From assembly GCF_000374925.1 (NCBI RefSeq), contig NZ_KB895546.1, positions 62,001-126,000 of the forward strand: DNA of 64,000 nucleotides, read 5' to 3'. The translations under genes were made by a program, and so were the position numbers. Source of the stretch: Arthrobacter sp. 131MFCol6.1 (GTDB lineage Bacteria > Actinomycetota > Actinomycetes > Actinomycetales > Micrococcaceae). Position 1 is the first letter of the stretch. Every line of letters starts with the position of its first letter. The notes beneath the pieces were generated by a model. The model was not told the origin of the DNA, did not search any database, and saw only the letters and a list, made by a program, of their open reading frames with translations. Positions 47,210 through 57,540 of the stretch are shown piece by piece.

Positions 47210-47787
47210 GCCGTCGCTTGGACACCTCCCCTTCGCTGGGTTGCCGTGGTTGGGTTCGCCCGTGGTTAGGTTTGCCGGGACACGGCCTTTCGCCGTCGCT
47301 TGGACACCTCCCCTTCGCTGGGTTGCCGTGGTTGGGTTCGGGGCAGCGGCGCCCCGCCGTCGCTTAGACACCTCCCGTCGCTACGCTGCGGTCGCTGGGC
47401 GACCTCCGCTTCGCTTTGGTCGGCGATGCGCTCCTTAGCGGGACACCGCAGCCCCTGAAGGGTGAGGGACAAACACGCCGGGAGGCGGTCTTTCGTAAAG
47501 GAGCGCATCGCGGCGCATCGGATCCCCGGAGGTCGCCCAGCGACCGCAGCGGGTCCCATGCGCTGTAAGCAGCGTCCCGAGGGACCCGAGGCGAGCTTGC
47601 GAGCCTTGGGAAGGGACCTCTGCGCTAAGCGACGGCGAAAGGCCGCCGCCCGGCGAAACCCGACCACGGCAACCCCACAACGGCGAAAGGCGGCGGCCCG
47701 GCGAACCCAACCACGGCACCCCAACCAACGGCTACCCAACCAACGGCGAAGGGCCGCGGCCCGGCGAACCGGACCACGGCCCCAAGC
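47210..47787. repeat. Nested inverted-repeat array (gene-free, 615-bp gap)
   Basis: The gap 47184-47798, between the convergent GNAT and PhoH stops, holds no supported gene. Left side: an exact 49-bp direct repeat (47210-47258 and 47292-47340) and a degenerate third start (47356-47376). Centre: a perfect 25-bp inverted pair (47384-47408 with 47527-47551) enclosing a perfect 13-bp pair (47424-47436 with 47498-47510). Right side: three variant units starting at 47633, 47681 and 47744, in opposite orientation to the left units (for example 47283-47301 is the exact complement of 47627-47645, 19 bp). Apparent reading frames here are repeat translations and lack starts. Confidence 0.9.
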
Positions 47788-47798
47788 AGGGTGATGGC

Positions 47799-49238
47799 CT
47801 AGATCTCCGCCCCTTCCAACAGCTCCGTCACCAGGGCAGCGATCGGTGAGCGCTCCGAGCGGGTGAGGGTGACGTGGCCGAACAGCGGGTGACCCTTCAG
47901 CGTCTCGACGACGGCCGCCACGCCGTCGTGCCGTCCGACCCGCAGGTTGTCGCGCTGGGCGACGTCGTGCGTCAGGACAATCTTGGAGTTCTGGCCGATC
48001 CGGCTCATCACTGTCAGCAGCACATTCTTCTCCAGGGACTGCGCCTCGTCGACGATCACGAACGCATCGTGCAGGGAACGTCCGCGGATGTGCGTCAGCG
48101 GCATGACCTCCAGCATGCCCCGGTCCATCACTTCCTCCACCACTTCCTGGCTGACCAGCGCGCCCAGGGTGTCAAAGACCGCCTGTGCCCATGGGTTCAT
48201 CTTTTCGGCTTCGGAACCGGGCAGGTAGCCGAGTTCCTGGCCGCCCACCGCGTACAGGGGCCGGAAGACGATCACCTTGCGGTGCTCCCGGCGCTCCAGG
48301 ACGGCTTCGAGCCCGGCACACAGGGCCAGTGCGGACTTGCCCGTGCCGGCCCGGCCGCCGAGGGACACGATGCCGACCGACGGGTCCATCAGGAGGTCGA
48401 TCGCCAGCCGCTGCTCGGCCGAGCGGCCATGGAGTCCGAAGACGTCGCGGTCGCCCTTGACGAGCCGGACCTGTTTGTCCGCTCCTACCCGTCCGAGGGC
48501 CGAGCCACGGCTGGACAGCAGGACCAGCCCGGTGTTGGTCGGCATCTCGGCCGCCGCCGGGATGAACACCGGCTCGTGCCCGTACAGGGTGGCAACCTCG
48601 TCCTCGCCCGCGTCGAGCTCGGCGACGCCGGTCCAGCCGGAGTCCTTGACGAGTTCATTGCGGTACTCGTCGGCCAGCAGCCCCATCGCCGAGGCCTTGA
48701 CGCGCATCGGCAGGTCCTTGGACACCACCGTCACGTCGCGGCCCTCGTTGGCCATGTTCTTCGCCACCGCGAGGATGCGGCTGTCATTGTCCACCCCGCG
48801 GAAACCGGCGGGCAGCACCTCGGCGGAGATATGGTTCAGCTCCACCATGAGCGTGCCGCCGTCGGGGCCCAGCGGGATGGGACGGTCCAGGCCGCCGTGC
48901 TCGAGCCGCAGGTCATCGAGCAGCCGGAGGGCCTTGCGCGCAAAGTAACCCAGCTCGGGGTCGTGGCGCTTTCCTTCAAGCTCGGTGATGACGACGATCG
49001 GCAGGATGACCTCATGCTCCGCGAAGCGCAGGAGGGCCCGCGGATCGGACAGCAGCACAGAGGTATCGATCACGAAACTGCGGGCCGTGCCCCGGCTCCC
49101 TGTTCCTTCCCCGGAAACAGCAAGACCGGCAGCCGCGGAATCCGCTGCACCGGTCTTTGAGGTGGCTCGCTTGGCGCGAGAGGTAGCTTTCTGTCCCTGA
49201 TCGGAAATGACGTCGGGCAGTTGCTCAGAAATAGCCAC
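47799..49238 (-). CDS. PIN-PhoH fusion protein (PhoH2-type)
   Basis: 479 residues from GTG 49238, chosen for GGAG 5 nt upstream. N-terminal PIN nuclease domain ([33 protein letters not shown]) joined to a PhoH ATPase: Walker [14 protein letters not shown], Walker [13 protein letters not shown]. In mycobacteria PhoH2 is a sequence-specific RNA helicase and RNase. A low-complexity linker lies before the PIN domain. Located close to uppS and two steps from glpX/fumC homologues in the mycobacterial order. Confidence 0.93.
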   Translation of the reverse strand: MAISEQLPDVISDQGQKATSRAKRATSKTGAADSAAAGLAVSGEGTGSRGTARSFVIDTSVLLSDPRALLRFAEHEVILPIVVITELEGKRHDPELGYFARKALRLLDDLRLEHGGLDRPIPLGPDGGTLMVELNHISAEVLPAGFRGVDNDSRILAVAKNMANEGRDVTVVSKDLPMRVKASAMGLLADEYRNELVKDSGWTGVAELDAGEDEVATLYGHEPVFIPAAAEMPTNTGLVLLSSRGSALGRVGADKQVRLVKGDRDVFGLHGRSAEQRLAIDLLMDPSVGIVSLGGRAGTGKSALALCAGLEAVLERREHRKVIVFRPLYAVGGQELGYLPGSEAEKMNPWAQAVFDTLGALVSQEVVEEVMDRGMLEVMPLTHIRGRSLHDAFVIVDEAQSLEKNVLLTVMSRIGQNSKIVLTHDVAQRDNLRVGRHDGVAAVVETLKGHPLFGHVTLTRSERSPIAALVTELLEGAEI

Positions 49239-49471
49239 ATCGACTCCAGCCCCGGGGCAATGCCCGGAATTGTTATTGGTGAGGCGGCTCGGCCTGGAGG
49301 CCGGACGCGGCCTCCCATACACCCGGTGCGAAAATCCGCTCCATGTACTGGCCTCCCCGATCGGCCGGCGAATTGCCTGCCGATGGGATTAACGTACGTC
49401 TCCGGTGGCCGGTTTGTCCGATAATTTTTCGGCGATTCTTGTTGCCGTCTTGTGAACTCCGCGTGAACCGC

Positions 49472-50245
49472 TCAAGCGCCGAAGCGGCGCTGCCTGCCGG
49501 CGTAGTCGCGCAGGGCGCGCAGGAAGTCCACCTTGCGGAACGCCGGCCACAAGGCCTCGCAGAAGTAGAACTCACTGTACGCGCTTTGCCACATGAGGAA
49601 CCCGGACAGCCGTTGCTCCCCGGAGGTCCGGATCACCAGGTCCGGATCCGGCTGGCCCCGGGTGTAGAGGAAGCGCGAGATGTCATCCACGGTGAGTTCA
49701 TCGGCCAGTTGTCCGATGTCCGCTCCCCGGGCGACGGCGTCGTGCAGCAGTTCCCGGACGGCGTCGACGATCTCCCGCCGTCCGCCGTAGCCGACGGCGA
49801 CATTGACGTGCAGCCTCTCCTGCGCCGGTGTGCGGGCCGTCAGGTTGTTCAGCCGCTCGGCGAGGTAGTCCGGCAGCAGTTCGGGGGCGCCCATGGCGTG
49901 CACCGAGATGTTGGCGTCCTCGTCCAGCCGGTCCAGGGTGTTGGCGATGATGCCCATCAGGAGGTCGAGTTCCTCGCCGGAGCGGTTCATGTTGTCCGTG
50001 GAGAGCATGTACAAGGTGACCACCTTGATGCCCAACTCCTGGCACCAGCCGAGGAATTCGTGGATCTTGTCCGCGCCGGCCTGGTGGCCCTGGCTTGTGG
50101 GGGCGTTGAACTGGCGCGCCCAGCGTCGGTTCCCGTCGACCATGACGCCGACGTGCCGCGGGATCCGTTCAGGATCGAGGGAGCGCTGGAGCTTGCGCTC
50201 GTAAAAGCCGTAGAGGAACCCGGGCAGTTCCATCCGGAGATTCAC
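49472..50245 (-). CDS. uppS: Cis-prenyl (Z-type) isoprenyl diphosphate synthase
   Basis: Condenses isopentenyl diphosphate in cis onto an allylic primer. 257 residues from GTG 50245, which has AAGGAAG 5 nt upstream; ATG 50278 is possible but lacks a ribosome site. Catalytic Asp37 in HVGVMVDGNRRWARQ, substrate region STDNMNRSGEEL, and the IPP-binding RTSGEQRLSGFLMWQS. Neighbours (divergent hemolysin III) match the Rv1085c/Rv1086 pair, so the product may be short-chain Z-farnesyl diphosphate rather than full undecaprenyl diphosphate; gene symbol is by superfamily. Confidence 0.9.
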   Translation of the reverse strand: MNLRMELPGFLYGFYERKLQRSLDPERIPRHVGVMVDGNRRWARQFNAPTSQGHQAGADKIHEFLGWCQELGIKVVTLYMLSTDNMNRSGEELDLLMGIIANTLDRLDEDANISVHAMGAPELLPDYLAERLNNLTARTPAQERLHVNVAVGYGGRREIVDAVRELLHDAVARGADIGQLADELTVDDISRFLYTRGQPDPDLVIRTSGEQRLSGFLMWQSAYSEFYFCEALWPAFRKVDFLRALRDYAGRQRRFGA

Positions 50246-50387
50246 CTGGCTTCCTTGAGGTACTTGTTCAGTGCACATCCTAGGCTACCTGCCGGAGGGC
50301 CGTGCCGGATGCAGCTGCGCCGCCGGACAGCCCCGGACGGCTTGTTACTCACGGGTAACTTACTGTTGCGTACGTTATTATTGCGGC

Positions 50388-51104
50388 ATGGAAAGCAACA
50401 GTCCGGAGCCTAGGCCGGAGCCTTCGTCGAAGCGGGGAACCCCGGTGGACGACGCCACGGTGCGCCTGGCCGAACTGCTGATGATCAAGCCCAAATGGCG
50501 GGGCTGGATCCACACCGTCACCGCTCCGCTGGCGCTGGCCGCCGGGCTGGTGCTGGTGGTCCTGGCGCCGCCGGACCTGAAGGTGGCCTGCGCCGTCTAT
50601 GCCGTCACCGGGGTGCTGCTGTTCGGCGTCAGCGCCGTCTATCACCGCGGGAACTGGTCGCCGCGCGTGAAAATCGTCCTGAAGCGGCTGGACCACACGA
50701 ACATCATGCTGGTGATCGCCGGAAGCTACACGCCGCTCGCCTGGGCCCTGCTGGACCGGCAGCAGGCCGAAGTGCTGCTGTGGGTGATCTGGTCCGGGGC
50801 CATCCTGGGCGTGCTGTTCCGACTGCTGTGGACCAATGCCCCACGGTGGCTCTACGTGCCGATCTATATCGCGCTGGGCTGCGGCTCGCTGTTCTACCTG
50901 CCGGATTTTTTCGCCGCCAACGCTGCCTCGGCGGTGCTGGTCTGCGTCGGCGGCGTCCTGTACATCACGGGCGCCGTCTTCTACGCGCTGAAGAAGCCGA
51001 ACTTCAGCTACGAACACTTCGGCTTCCATGAGCTGTTCCATGCGCTGACGGTCTTAGCCTTCGCCGCGCACTACATCGCCATTGCCATCGCGGTCCTGGG
51101 CTGA
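50388..51104 (+). CDS. Hemolysin III (PAQR/YqfA) family membrane protein
   Basis: 238 residues from ATG 50388. Seven helices: LALAAGLVLVVLAPPDL, ACAVYAVTGVLLFGVSAVYHR, LDHTNIMLVIAGSYTPLAWALL, and others. The conserved metal-type residues of the family are present: SAVYHR (Ser..His), LDHTNI (Asp-His) and the C-terminal HELFHALTVLAFAAHY (His..His). Predicted zinc-dependent hydrolase fold; true haemolysis is doubtful. AT-rich promoter region just upstream. Divergent from uppS. Confidence 0.9.
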   Translation: MESNSPEPRPEPSSKRGTPVDDATVRLAELLMIKPKWRGWIHTVTAPLALAAGLVLVVLAPPDLKVACAVYAVTGVLLFGVSAVYHRGNWSPRVKIVLKRLDHTNIMLVIAGSYTPLAWALLDRQQAEVLLWVIWSGAILGVLFRLLWTNAPRWLYVPIYIALGCGSLFYLPDFFAANAASAVLVCVGGVLYITGAVFYALKKPNFSYEHFGFHELFHALTVLAFAAHYIAIAIAVLG

Positions 51105-51123
51105 CACTGTCCGCGCGGATTCT

Positions 51124-51201
51124 CCCCACCTTTGAAACTGCGACGCCGGGACTCACCGGCGTTTCGCCCCGACACGTCGGGCGCCGGCTTCAATAGTGGG
51201 G
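51124..51201. ncRNA. Possible three-way-junction RNA element or terminator
   Basis: Outer stem CCCCAC plus TTGAA (51124-51129, 51132-51136) pairs with TTCAA plus GTGGGG (51189-51193, 51196-51201). Inside are a 7-bp hairpin (51143-51149 with 51156-51162) and a 5-bp hairpin (51168-51172 with 51177-51181). It occupies most of the 126-bp gap between convergent genes. It may simply end both transcripts. Confidence 0.35.
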
Positions 51202-51230
51202 AAATTCGGCGTCCGGGATTGGCCCTCGGC

Positions 51231-51892
51231 TCAGCCGGGCCGTCCCGCCGCGATGAGCTCGGGCAGCAGCCGCATGTCGGAAAAGACGGTGGTTCCGGGA
51301 CCGGCCAATCGGGAAGCCGGGGTGACACCGCCGGCATACGCGAAGACGTGCATTCCCGCCGCCCGGGCGGCCTGGACGCCGTAGGCGCTGTCCTCGACGA
51401 CGGCGCACCGCCCGGGCGCGGTGCCGAGGCTCGCGGCGGCGTGGAGGAACAGGTCAGGGGCGGGTTTGCCGTTGGCGACCTCCGTGGCGCTGTAGATGCG
51501 GCCCTGGAAGCGGTGCAGCAGTCCGGTCTTGCCCAGCGTCCGGTGCATCTTTTCGTGGCTGCCGCTGGAGGCCACGCAGTGCGGCAGGGACAGCCGGTCC
51601 AGGGCGTCCTCGATGCCGTCCACCGTTTCGAGGTCGCGTTCAAACGCCTCCTGGTACCAGCGCCCGTAGTCCCGGTCCCAGCCGTCGGCCAGCCGGACTC
51701 CGAGCTGCTGTTCAACGGCCGCAACAAAGTGCGCCTCGGATTTTCCGACGAAGCGTTCCACGATGTCATTGAGTTCCAGTTCCCAGCCGAGATCGGCCAG
51801 CACGCGTTGGTCCACCCGGATGGCGATCACCTCGGAATCCACCAGCACCCCGTCGCAATCGAATACCACCAGCTCAAAGCCATCCTGACCGG

Positions 51893-51896
<4 letters not shown>
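51231..51896 (-). CDS. HAD-superfamily phosphatase (beta-phosphoglucomutase-like)
   Basis: 221 residues. Motif I FDCDGVLVDSE (Asp nucleophile and acid/base), motif II SGSHEKM, Lys in NGKPAPDLFL, motif III EDSAYGVQAA. Cap subdomain type C1, as in sugar phosphate phosphatases of the YieH/GPH group; substrate unknown. Its ATG overlaps the upstream gene's stop by 4 nt, so it is translated with the DUF255 gene. Confidence 0.92.
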
Positions 51897-54128
<2,232 letters not shown>

Positions 54129-54151
<23 letters not shown>

Positions 54152-54479
54152 CGCCGTTGACTTCCGGCCGGGTCACCGCGCCGTCGGACCGGGAAGCCCC
54201 GCCGTCGGCGGGGAATTCGGTGCCGTCGGAGGGGAATGCGGCGTCCGCGGTCCCGGCTTCGGCGGCCTCACGCTCGGCCTCGACCTGGGCACGGTAGCGG
54301 ACCCGGCGGATACGCCGCACCATGTCCACGATCAGCAGCGCGGTCAACACCACGATGAAGGCTGTCAGCAGGAAGCCCAGCAGACCCGGAGTGACCTGGT
54401 CCTCGGACAGGCCCGGGCGCAGCGACGGCGTAGGGGTCGGCGCCGGCGTTGTTGCCAGGGCGATGAGCAAGGAATGCAC
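54129..54479 (-). CDS. Small single-pass membrane protein
   Basis: 116 residues. Short Thr/Pro-rich N-terminus, one helix (LLGFLLTAFIVVLTALLIVDMV), a basic juxtamembrane RRIRRVRYRAQ, then an acidic tail. Resembles the small membrane proteins found between mca and the DUF255 gene in actinobacteria (Rv1083-like). GTG 54479 with AAGG 9 nt upstream. Overlaps the next start by 23 nt in another frame, a strong sign of coupling. Confidence 0.75.
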
Positions 54480-54569
54480 GGTGAGGAACCTTCTGTGGAG
54501 GTGGTGTCTTTTCTGCGATGACTCTTCTAAAGCGTCTTTTCTACACTGGATAGAAGAGCCCTTTCGTTC

Positions 54570-55475
54570 CTATCTTAGCCCGGCGAAGAGGTCCGTTTCG
54601 GGCAGTTCTGCCGGGATCCGGGATTCGATCAGGGAGTAGTCCTCCCACGGCCAGACCTTGCGCTGCATGGCCGGGGAGACCGCGAAGAAGAATCCTTCCG
54701 GGTCCACCTGGGTCCGGTGTGAGCGGAGGGCGTCGTCGCGGGCTTCGAAGAAATCGCCGCACTCGACCTGGGTGGTGGTGGGGTGCGTTGGCTGCGGAGG
54801 GGTATGCCCCTCGGCGTCGGCTTCCAGCCACGCGGCGAGCCGCTCGGCATACGGGGACTGCAGTCCGGCCTCCTCCAGCGCGGAGTGGAGGGCACGGAAG
54901 CGGTCCGGGCTGAAGGCGCGATCATAGTAGAGCTTGCTGGGCTCCCAGGGTTCCCCGGCGTCCGGATACCGGGCAGGATCGCCGGCCGCCGCGAAGGCCT
55001 CGACGGCCACCCGGTGCGCCATGATGTGGTCCGGGTGCGGGTAGCCGCCGTTCTCGTCGTAGCTGAGGATCACGTGGGGCTTGAAGTCCCGGACCAACCG
55101 GACCAGTGGCGCGGCCGCCCGTTCCAGCGGCTGCAGGGCGAAGCACCCGGGCGGCAGGGCCGGCAGGGGGTCGCCCTCCGGCAGCCCGGAATCGACGAAG
55201 CCGAGCCAGCGCTGCCGGATGCCGAGAACGTTCGCGGCGGCATCCATCTCCAGCCGGCGAGCCCCGGCCATATCGCGTTTGGGGTGCGGCTGTCCCTCCA
55301 TCGCGGGGTTCTGGATGTCGCCGCGGGAGCCGTCGGTGCATGTGGCCACCAGGACGTCCACGCCGGCAGCGGCATACATCGCCATCGTGGCGGCACCCTT
55401 GCTGGATTCGTCGTCGGGATGAGCATGGACCGCCAGCAGGCGAAGCGGTGCTGACGGGCTGGGGGATGCTGTCAT
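54570..55475 (-). CDS. mca: Mycothiol S-conjugate amidase
   Basis: Zinc hydrolase that cuts mycothiol conjugates, releasing a mercapturic acid for export and recovering the glucosaminyl-inositol. 301 residues from ATG 55475 with AGGAG about 10 nt upstream. Zn motifs VHAHPDDES (His19, Asp22) and HPDHIMAH; TCTDGSRGDIQNPAM and SYDENGGYPHPDH match Mca rather than MshB. Shows that the host makes mycothiol. Divergent from DUF4307 and close to greA, as in Rv1080c-Rv1082. Confidence 0.93.
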   Translation of the reverse strand: MTASPSPSAPLRLLAVHAHPDDESSKGAATMAMYAAAGVDVLVATCTDGSRGDIQNPAMEGQPHPKRDMAGARRLEMDAAANVLGIRQRWLGFVDSGLPEGDPLPALPPGCFALQPLERAAAPLVRLVRDFKPHVILSYDENGGYPHPDHIMAHRVAVEAFAAAGDPARYPDAGEPWEPSKLYYDRAFSPDRFRALHSALEEAGLQSPYAERLAAWLEADAEGHTPPQPTHPTTTQVECGDFFEARDDALRSHRTQVDPEGFFFAVSPAMQRKVWPWEDYSLIESRIPAELPETDLFAGLR

Positions 55476-55583
55476 CGTGGGACGGCTCCTCTTTCTGCTG
55501 TTCTGCTCTGTTGGGGGTGCGGCTTGATCTGTACGGGCAGCCGTCCGGAAATATCCCGGTCCGATCCACACTAAACTGGACTG

Positions 55584-56036
55584 GTGACTTCCGAGGACCA
55601 GCCTGCCGCGCCGGCACCTACCAGCCTATCCAATCGTTACGGCGGCCAAAAGCGCGCGCTGTCCCGCAAGGTCAAACGCAACATCCTGATCGCCGCCCTT
55701 GCCGTGGGCATTGCCTTCCTGGCCTGGGTGTCGACGTCGGCGGCCATCGGCGGTGTCAGCTTCAAGGATGTCGGCTACAGCACCCCCGACGCCACGCTGA
55801 CAGAAATCGACTTCCAAGTCACCAAGGACCCGGCAGCGGCGGCGAAATGCGCCGTGAAGGCCATGGACTCGAAGTTCGCGATTGTCGGCTGGAAGGTTGT
55901 GGACATCGGGCCGAACGCGGCCGATGCCGGCACGGACGGCGGACGCACCACAGCCCACCGCATCCAGTTGCGCACGGAATCCCAGGCGGTCTCCGCCGTC
56001 GTGGACAGCTGCTGGATTCCCGACGCCGGACACTAA
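55584..56036 (+). CDS. DUF4307 family membrane protein
   Basis: 150 residues. One helix (ILIAALAVGIAFLAWVS) preceded by basic residues, then an extracytoplasmic beta domain (FQVTKDPAAAAKCAVKAMDSK ... VSAVVDSCWIPDAGH) with two cysteines. Function unknown; located next to mca and greA across actinobacteria. GTG 55584 preceded by TAAACT at 6 nt and without a Shine-Dalgarno (leaderless). Confidence 0.88.
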   Translation: MTSEDQPAAPAPTSLSNRYGGQKRALSRKVKRNILIAALAVGIAFLAWVSTSAAIGGVSFKDVGYSTPDATLTEIDFQVTKDPAAAAKCAVKAMDSKFAIVGWKVVDIGPNAADAGTDGGRTTAHRIQLRTESQAVSAVVDSCWIPDAGH

Positions 56037-56095
56037 CCGGACAACAGGCCGCGGCAGGCGCCGGTAACACGGTGTGATCCACGCCGCAGTCCTCT

Positions 56096-56123
56096 TTGGT
56101 TTATCCACAGGATTGACTACAAT
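56096..56123 (+). promoter_or_regulatory. Candidate greA promoter
   Basis: TTGGTT-N16-TACAAT (or TTTGGT-N17). Predicted transcription start near 56130 leaves a leader of about 90 nt before GTG 56221. Confidence 0.45.
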
Positions 56124-56220
56124 GGATCAATACCTTTCCCCCGCTGAGCTGGTTACTGCGTCATAAAAGTGGCCACCGTGGCGGGGTCTTTGCTTGTATG
56201 ACCACCCAAAGGAGAAGTCC

Positions 56221-56715
56221 GTGTCTACCACCAACAGCGCAACTGCGGCTTGGCTTACCCAGGAAGCTTTTGACCGCCTGAAGGCAGAGCTGGACAACCT
56301 TTCCGGCCCCGGCCGGGCAGAAATCGTCCAGAAGATCGAAGCCGCGCGCCAGGAGGGCGACCTCAAGGAGAACGGCGGCTACCACGCTGCCAAGGAGGAG
56401 CAGGGCAAGATCGAGGCCCGCATCCGCCAGCTCACGGCCCTCCTCCGGGACGCCCACGTCGGCGAGGCCCCGGCCGATGACGGCATCGTGGAGCCCGGCA
56501 TGATCGTCGTGGCCAAGATTGCCGGCGACGAGGAGACCTTCCTGCTCGGCTCCCGCGAAATTGCCGGCGACTCGGACCTGGATGTCTTCAGCGAGAAGTC
56601 CCCCCTCGGCGCGGCCATCGTCGGCCACAAGGAAGGCGACAAGCTCAGCTACACCGCCCCGAACGGCAAGGACATCACGGTGGAGATCATCTCCGCCAAG
56701 CCGTACGCCGGCTGA
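56221..56715 (+). CDS. greA: Transcription elongation factor GreA
   Basis: Rescues backtracked RNA polymerase by stimulating transcript cleavage through the secondary channel. 164 residues from GTG 56221 with AAAGGAG about 7 nt upstream. N-terminal coiled coil (TQEAFDRLKAELDNL ... AARQEGDLKENGGYHAAKEEQ, with the two tip acidic residues in GDLKENG) and C-terminal FKBP-like domain (EKSPLGAAIVGHKEGDKLSY). A strong terminator follows. Confidence 0.97.
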   Translation: MSTTNSATAAWLTQEAFDRLKAELDNLSGPGRAEIVQKIEAARQEGDLKENGGYHAAKEEQGKIEARIRQLTALLRDAHVGEAPADDGIVEPGMIVVAKIAGDEETFLLGSREIAGDSDLDVFSEKSPLGAAIVGHKEGDKLSYTAPNGKDITVEIISAKPYAG

Positions 56716-56793
56716 CACCGCAGCACGCCCTGTTCCGTGACGGAGCACGTTCGCAGAACGGCCACCACAGAACAGCGACAGAACAGCAGAACA

Positions 56794-56832
56794 GCGACGC
56801 CGGTCTCCCCTTCGCGGGGAGGCCGGCGTCGC
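56794..56832 (+). terminator. greA intrinsic terminator
   Basis: 17-bp stem (56794-56810 with 56816-56832, one G-U pair) and a 5-nt loop TTCGC, followed by GTTTT. Just upstream, AGAACAGC is repeated three times (56769-56794). Confidence 0.85.
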
Positions 56833-56908
56833 GTTTTCCGCGTGTTGGCGGGGCCGGTTGGGCCGGTCAGCCTTGCCGGAGTCCCCGGCGGGTCCTCGTC
56901 CCGGGTAT

Positions 56909-57535
56909 TCAGCGGCCGGCGGGCAGCGCCCCCGGGCGCCTGGTGCTCAGCAGCAGTGCCGCTGTGATGCCGCCGATCGCCCCGCCCAGGTGGGCCTGCC
57001 ACGAGACGAAACTGGCCACGGTGGGCAGGATTCCGAACAGGATGCCGCCGTAGGCCATGAACAACACCACGGACAGCGCGATCTGCCACCAGTTCCGGTT
57101 GATGAAGCCGCGGACCAGGAGGAACGCGAAGAGTCCGAACACCAGCCCGGAGGCGCCCACGGTGACGCTGGCGCCGCCGATGAGCCACACCACGAGCCCG
57201 GACGCCAGCCAGCTGGCGGCCAGGGCGGTGATGAACACCCGGTGCCCGGAGAGGAACACGAGGAACCCGAAGATGATCAACGGGAGCGTGTTGGACATCA
57301 GGTGGGCCAGGCTGGAGTGCAGCAGTGGAAACGTCAGGATGTCCAGGATCCCGTCCAGGCTGCGCGGCCGCAGCCCGAAAGTGCGGTTCAGGGAGTGGAA
57401 CAGGGCGGTGTTGAGGATCTCGATCAGGTACAGCAGCACCACGAAGGAGCCCACCACCAGCAGTCCCCGGCGGGCCCGAACCGCGGTGCTGTCCCCCTCC
57501 CGCGGCGGCCCGCCCGGAAACGCGTCGCTCACCAT
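56909..57535 (-). CDS. Rhomboid family intramembrane serine protease
   Basis: 208 residues, six helices. Catalytic Ser in VGASGLVFGLFAF, catalytic His in QAHLGGAIGG, and the loop/helix-2 motif HSSLAHLMSNTLPL. Cleaves membrane substrates; substrate unknown. The ATG lies 5 nt after the ilvA stop, so it is read with ilvA. The C-terminus is short and basic. Confidence 0.93.
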   Translation of the reverse strand: MVSDAFPGGPPREGDSTAVRARRGLLVVGSFVVLLYLIEILNTALFHSLNRTFGLRPRSLDGILDILTFPLLHSSLAHLMSNTLPLIIFGFLVFLSGHRVFITALAASWLASGLVVWLIGGASVTVGASGLVFGLFAFLLVRGFINRNWWQIALSVVLFMAYGGILFGILPTVASFVSWQAHLGGAIGGITAALLLSTRRPGALPAGR

Positions 57536-57540
57536 GGCCC

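Noticed and set aside
47266..47739. Apparent 157-codon frame in the 47-kb repeat region
   Set aside because: Its product is a translation of the repeat units (repeated GCRGW and RRAAAFRR blocks); there is no ribosome site and other frames are equally open.
47184..47798. Insertion sequence or integron-like element at the repeat array
   Set aside because: No transposase or integrase remnant, no target duplication that I can define, and flanking genes are intact. Only a non-autonomous element remains possible.
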